Below are positions 61,485 to 64,000 of a stretch of DNA of 64,000 nt, piece after piece. Made by a program: the position numbers and the translations under genes. The notes below the pieces were generated by a model. The model was not told the DNA's origin. It worked only from the letters and a program-made list of their open reading frames with translations, and ran no database searches. Every line of letters starts with the position of its first letter. The first letter of the stretch is position 1. Source of the DNA: Lineus longissimus (lineage: Eukaryota > Nemertea > Pilidiophora > Heteronemertea > Lineidae); contig NC_088311.1 in assembly GCF_910592395.1 (NCBI RefSeq), positions 6,884,501-6,948,500 on the forward strand, read 5' to 3'.

Positions 61485-62263
61485 GGTCAATTAGGATGAC
61501 TTTATTGCTTGCCGAAAAAATCTATCCCAATTTACCCAAGAATTTACCGAAAATGCTATCACCAAGTTATCCAACACAACGATTTGAATAAATTCCGATC
61601 CTCTGAAAAGACTGCATTTGGAGTAAACGATATTTACTGAACGTTTTTCAACAGGAGACGTCATTTCACCACACCTACATTGTGCATGTACATTGTAATC
61701 ACGAAAATGTCGGCAAACAGCCGTTTTTACCATGCGTTGTTTCTGTGTTGTTAATCCATGAACTTCTTCGAAAACTCAGTACATGTATATTCCAAGCTTT
61801 AGTAAACCCATCAATTGTGTAACTGAAAATAGTACATTTCGTCTGCCTACATGTAGCTATCGATTGCACACCACACAGAGAGGCAAATTATTTTTCAGGA
61901 GTAGCTCTCGTCTGCTCGGTTCGTGACCAGCGCGGGACTTGCATCGATTGTTGGCGCGGAGAGGGGCATCCTTCGTGTGGAGCTCGGCAACGCAATATTG
62001 CTGAGTAACCATGGCATAGAGCCGATCAAATGAAGGATCCTGTGCGTACAGCTCATTACCGTAATAAAACAATACGATTTTCTTAAATGCCCATTTTACG
62101 CATGATAACTATAGACCACTCGCGAAATATATGTCCCTTGTGCATCGTTTCGGAATCTACGCGGAACAAACATTGTGTGTGCATTTAATTGAAAATAGTC
62201 ATGAGCTGAATAATTACGATAATTTGCCATGATAAAAACCTGCTGTAAAATGATGAATTTCAC
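61485..62263. other. Upstream flank of the ankyrin gene
   Basis: It must include the ankyrin 5' UTR and probably its promoter. A minus-strand frame at 61857-62072 (NELYAQDPSFDRLYAMVTQQ) is protein-like and ends in a stop, but its splice borders could not be fixed. It may belong with the exon at 62264-62398. Confidence 0.35.
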
Positions 62264-62398
62264 CTGTAAGTGTAGAGATCACCATTCATTGTATATTTCA
62301 GACTCTGCGGATAATGACATTTGGCAGATTTCGCAACCCTTCCCAACCTCGCCATTGCGCGGTCATAAACGGCCGGATGCACTAACCCCTGGTTAGAT
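62264..62398 (-). other. Well-spliced exon of unknown gene
   Basis: Minus strand: acceptor CTGCTTTTTTCAG then a frame with SNQGLVHPAVYDRAMARLGR, VAKSAKCHYPQS and LKYTMNGDLYTY, then donor TACAG|GTGAAA (phase 1 in, phase 2 out). Both splice signals are strong. It lies between the GPCR end and the ankyrin start, on the same strand as both. It could be an exon of an unrecognised gene or an upstream exon of the ankyrin transcript. Confidence 0.4.
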
Positions 62399-62609
62399 CT
62401 GAAAAAAGCAGTATGATTCGTTAACGACAAATTTACTTGGAGAACGAGAGCTGAACAAGAAAGATTAAAGTTCGCCAAGGCGAAAAACAGAAAGAAGTCT
62501 GGCCTTAAGTCCCAAGAGGTGAAGAGCCTCTAACATAATGGGCGCGACAGCACATTGATTTAATGGGTGATTAATGTTGCTAACCTTCCCTGATATGTTC
62601 GACGATTGA

Positions 62610-62816
62610 TCATTCTTTTTTCATTCTGTTCATTCCGACGAAAATATGATAGTATAATGCACTGGCTTGCCCGAAACTGAGCTGTGTCTGATCATTAGGA
62701 CTCATCAGGTTGTCCATTAAAACGACTCGGGTGCCATCTTTCCGCTGTTGCATGGACATCCGCGTGCGCTCGAGCGCTTCAATGCGACAACGCTCAAACC
62801 GGCCAAAAACAAACAT
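62610..62816 (-). other. Candidate minus-strand coding frame, function unknown
   Basis: The frame MFVFGRFERCRIEALERTRM, with MSMQQRKDGTRVVLMDNLMS and ALYYHIFVGMNRMKK, has a protein-like composition and ends in a stop. It might precede the exon at 62264-62398. No splice junction or family could be assigned. Confidence 0.2.
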
Positions 62817-63799
62817 TCAGAATCTTCCTCTATGTCTCAGCAAATCCTCTCTTCTAATACCATTTTCTTCCAAAAAAAGTAGCTTTCACCAAACTTAGCC
62901 GTCACGCTCTTGGCGTGGACATGACACAGCCGTTGGTGATCGCCCAATAAATTGGTCAAAACACCCTTTTGCTATTACCATTTGACCAAGCATTTGGAAT
63001 GATAAACACCGCCTGCTTTTATCAACATCAACATGGCCATTCCTTCATCTTCCTTCAGGTGGTGACCGACAGTTACGTCACGAAACTCAGTATTTTTCTG
63101 TCTCCAGGTCTACCAGGTCACGCATCTGTATTAAACCAATCAGCTCGCGGTTGTACAGGAGAATGGTTCAGTTGAATAGGCCAGTTGCCATTAAAAATAT
63201 AATTCTTCTTTAACTGTGAATTAGGCGGGTGTGTTTGAAATGATGAAAATGTTGAAGTTTCAGTCCAATTGGCTTACTTATGTGGTTTTGAGGCTCCAGT
63301 TAACACGTCGTGGTGAAAACTGACGCGTGGATTAAAAGCCGTCAAAAATCACCGCCCTAACTTCAGACCCCCAAGCCCTGAAATTGCCATGCATAACGTA
63401 CAACGAAAAAATCAAGGTTTGACAAGCTAGGATAGGTCTAGTTGGCTGTGAAAGCGTTCCTCCTTGGGTACGTCTCGTAAAAAGTTATGAGCATTGTAGA
63501 AAGTAACATTTTAAAGGGAAAAAGGCTAACGACTTCAGGTGCGTGACCACACTCGAATGTACGCGACGTGCGCGTCCTCTCATTGGGAGATTGCAGAGTT
63601 CCATATGTTATCATTTTTCGCGCGTACGTTCCAGTGGTGGCAGAAGTGGGAAGTTAATTGGAAGTTACGATCAAACTGACAGAAAACTTCTCCCTCCGTC
63701 ATCATCATTATTAATAGCATATCGGTTTGTTGGGCCTTTAGGATTTTTGCCTCCTCTTCGCGTGTCTGAGAAACTTTCTTCTTTTTGATATTACACAGA
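62817..63799. other. Intergenic, no supported feature
   Basis: I see no coding or repeat structure. The region must contain the 3' UTR of the GPCR gene at the right edge. Confidence 0.5.
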
Positions 63800-64000
63800 T
63801 TATTTATTCAATCGAAGTAGTTTTTTAACCATTTTCTTGACATCATTTCTGTACTTCGATCCACCGCCGACGCAGTAAAGATAAAAGTTGATCCCGTAAT
63901 TTGAAACCCAAAGATTCGAAAATAACCAATATTGGGCAGTGTAGCGGAGATTCCAGTATGTCTCGTTCATGTCATAAAGATCGACAAGTTCGGGAACACC
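63800..64000 (-). CDS. C-terminus of a class A G protein-coupled receptor, partial
   Basis: Sixty-six codons and a TAA are visible; the rest lies beyond the window. The frame contains NETYWNLRYTAQYWLFSNLW (end of an extracellular loop, then TM7), SNYGINFYLYCVGGGSKYRN (TM7 end and helix 8) and a basic tail (VKKMVKKLLRLNK). The N-F-x-L-Y-C-x-x-G-x-x-[YF]-R pattern is typical of invertebrate peptide receptors related to the FMRFamide-receptor group. Subtype cannot be decided from 66 residues. Confidence 0.7.
   Translation of the reverse strand, partial: GVPELVDLYDMNETYWNLRYTAQYWLFSNLWVSNYGINFYLYCVGGGSKYRNDVKKMVKKLLRLNK

Overview
The window looks like intron-rich invertebrate genomic DNA, probably lophotrochozoan. 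The evidence is GT-AG introns of a few hundred bases, many ATG-tACATGTA-type simple motifs, animal orthologues with conserved exon phases, and many minisatellites. There is no prokaryotic gene organisation. The phylum cannot be fixed from the sequence alone.

Layout. (1) 337-4251, minus: 5' and middle part of LMBRD1, a lysosomal cobalamin-export family membrane protein; its 3' end lies before the window. (2) 4624-8852, plus: complete PRIM2, the DNA primase large subunit, head-to-head with LMBRD1 over a 372-bp gap. (3) 9528-22824, minus: a receptor-type protein tyrosine phosphatase with an N-terminal C-type lectin domain, two copies of an EGF-FN3-FN3 module, a fifth FN3, one transmembrane helix, an active-looking D1 and a degenerate D2. 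(4) 25245-34412, plus: complete REXO1, an RNA exonuclease, with its small C3H first exon. (5) 36070-38240: a satellite array with a 446-bp higher-order period. (6) 38876-47819, plus: a 900-residue DEG/ENaC (ASIC-like) channel carrying a ~440-residue helix-rich extracellular insertion before TM2. (7) 48956-61484, minus: an ankyrin-repeat protein ending in a CaaX box (CVIL), tail-to-tail with the channel gene, plus a duplicated alternative last exon without the box. (8) 61.5-64 kb: poorly resolved, with one well-spliced unknown exon and the C-terminus of a class A GPCR at the edge.

Exon coordinates were derived by hand from splice signals, reading phase and family similarity. For LMBRD1 (444 codons), PRIM2 (537 aa), the phosphatase, REXO1 (1507 aa), the channel (900 aa) and the ankyrin gene (757 aa), the exon lengths sum to an open frame, which is an internal check.

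Recurring themes are tandem repeats and exon duplication. Three intronic minisatellites with periods of 36, 42 and 45 bp each start 10-30 bp after a 5' splice site, and all are open in long frames. Exon duplication appears in the phosphatase ectodomain, the channel TM2 exon and the ankyrin terminal exon. I found no CRISPR array, rRNA or convincing functional tRNA.
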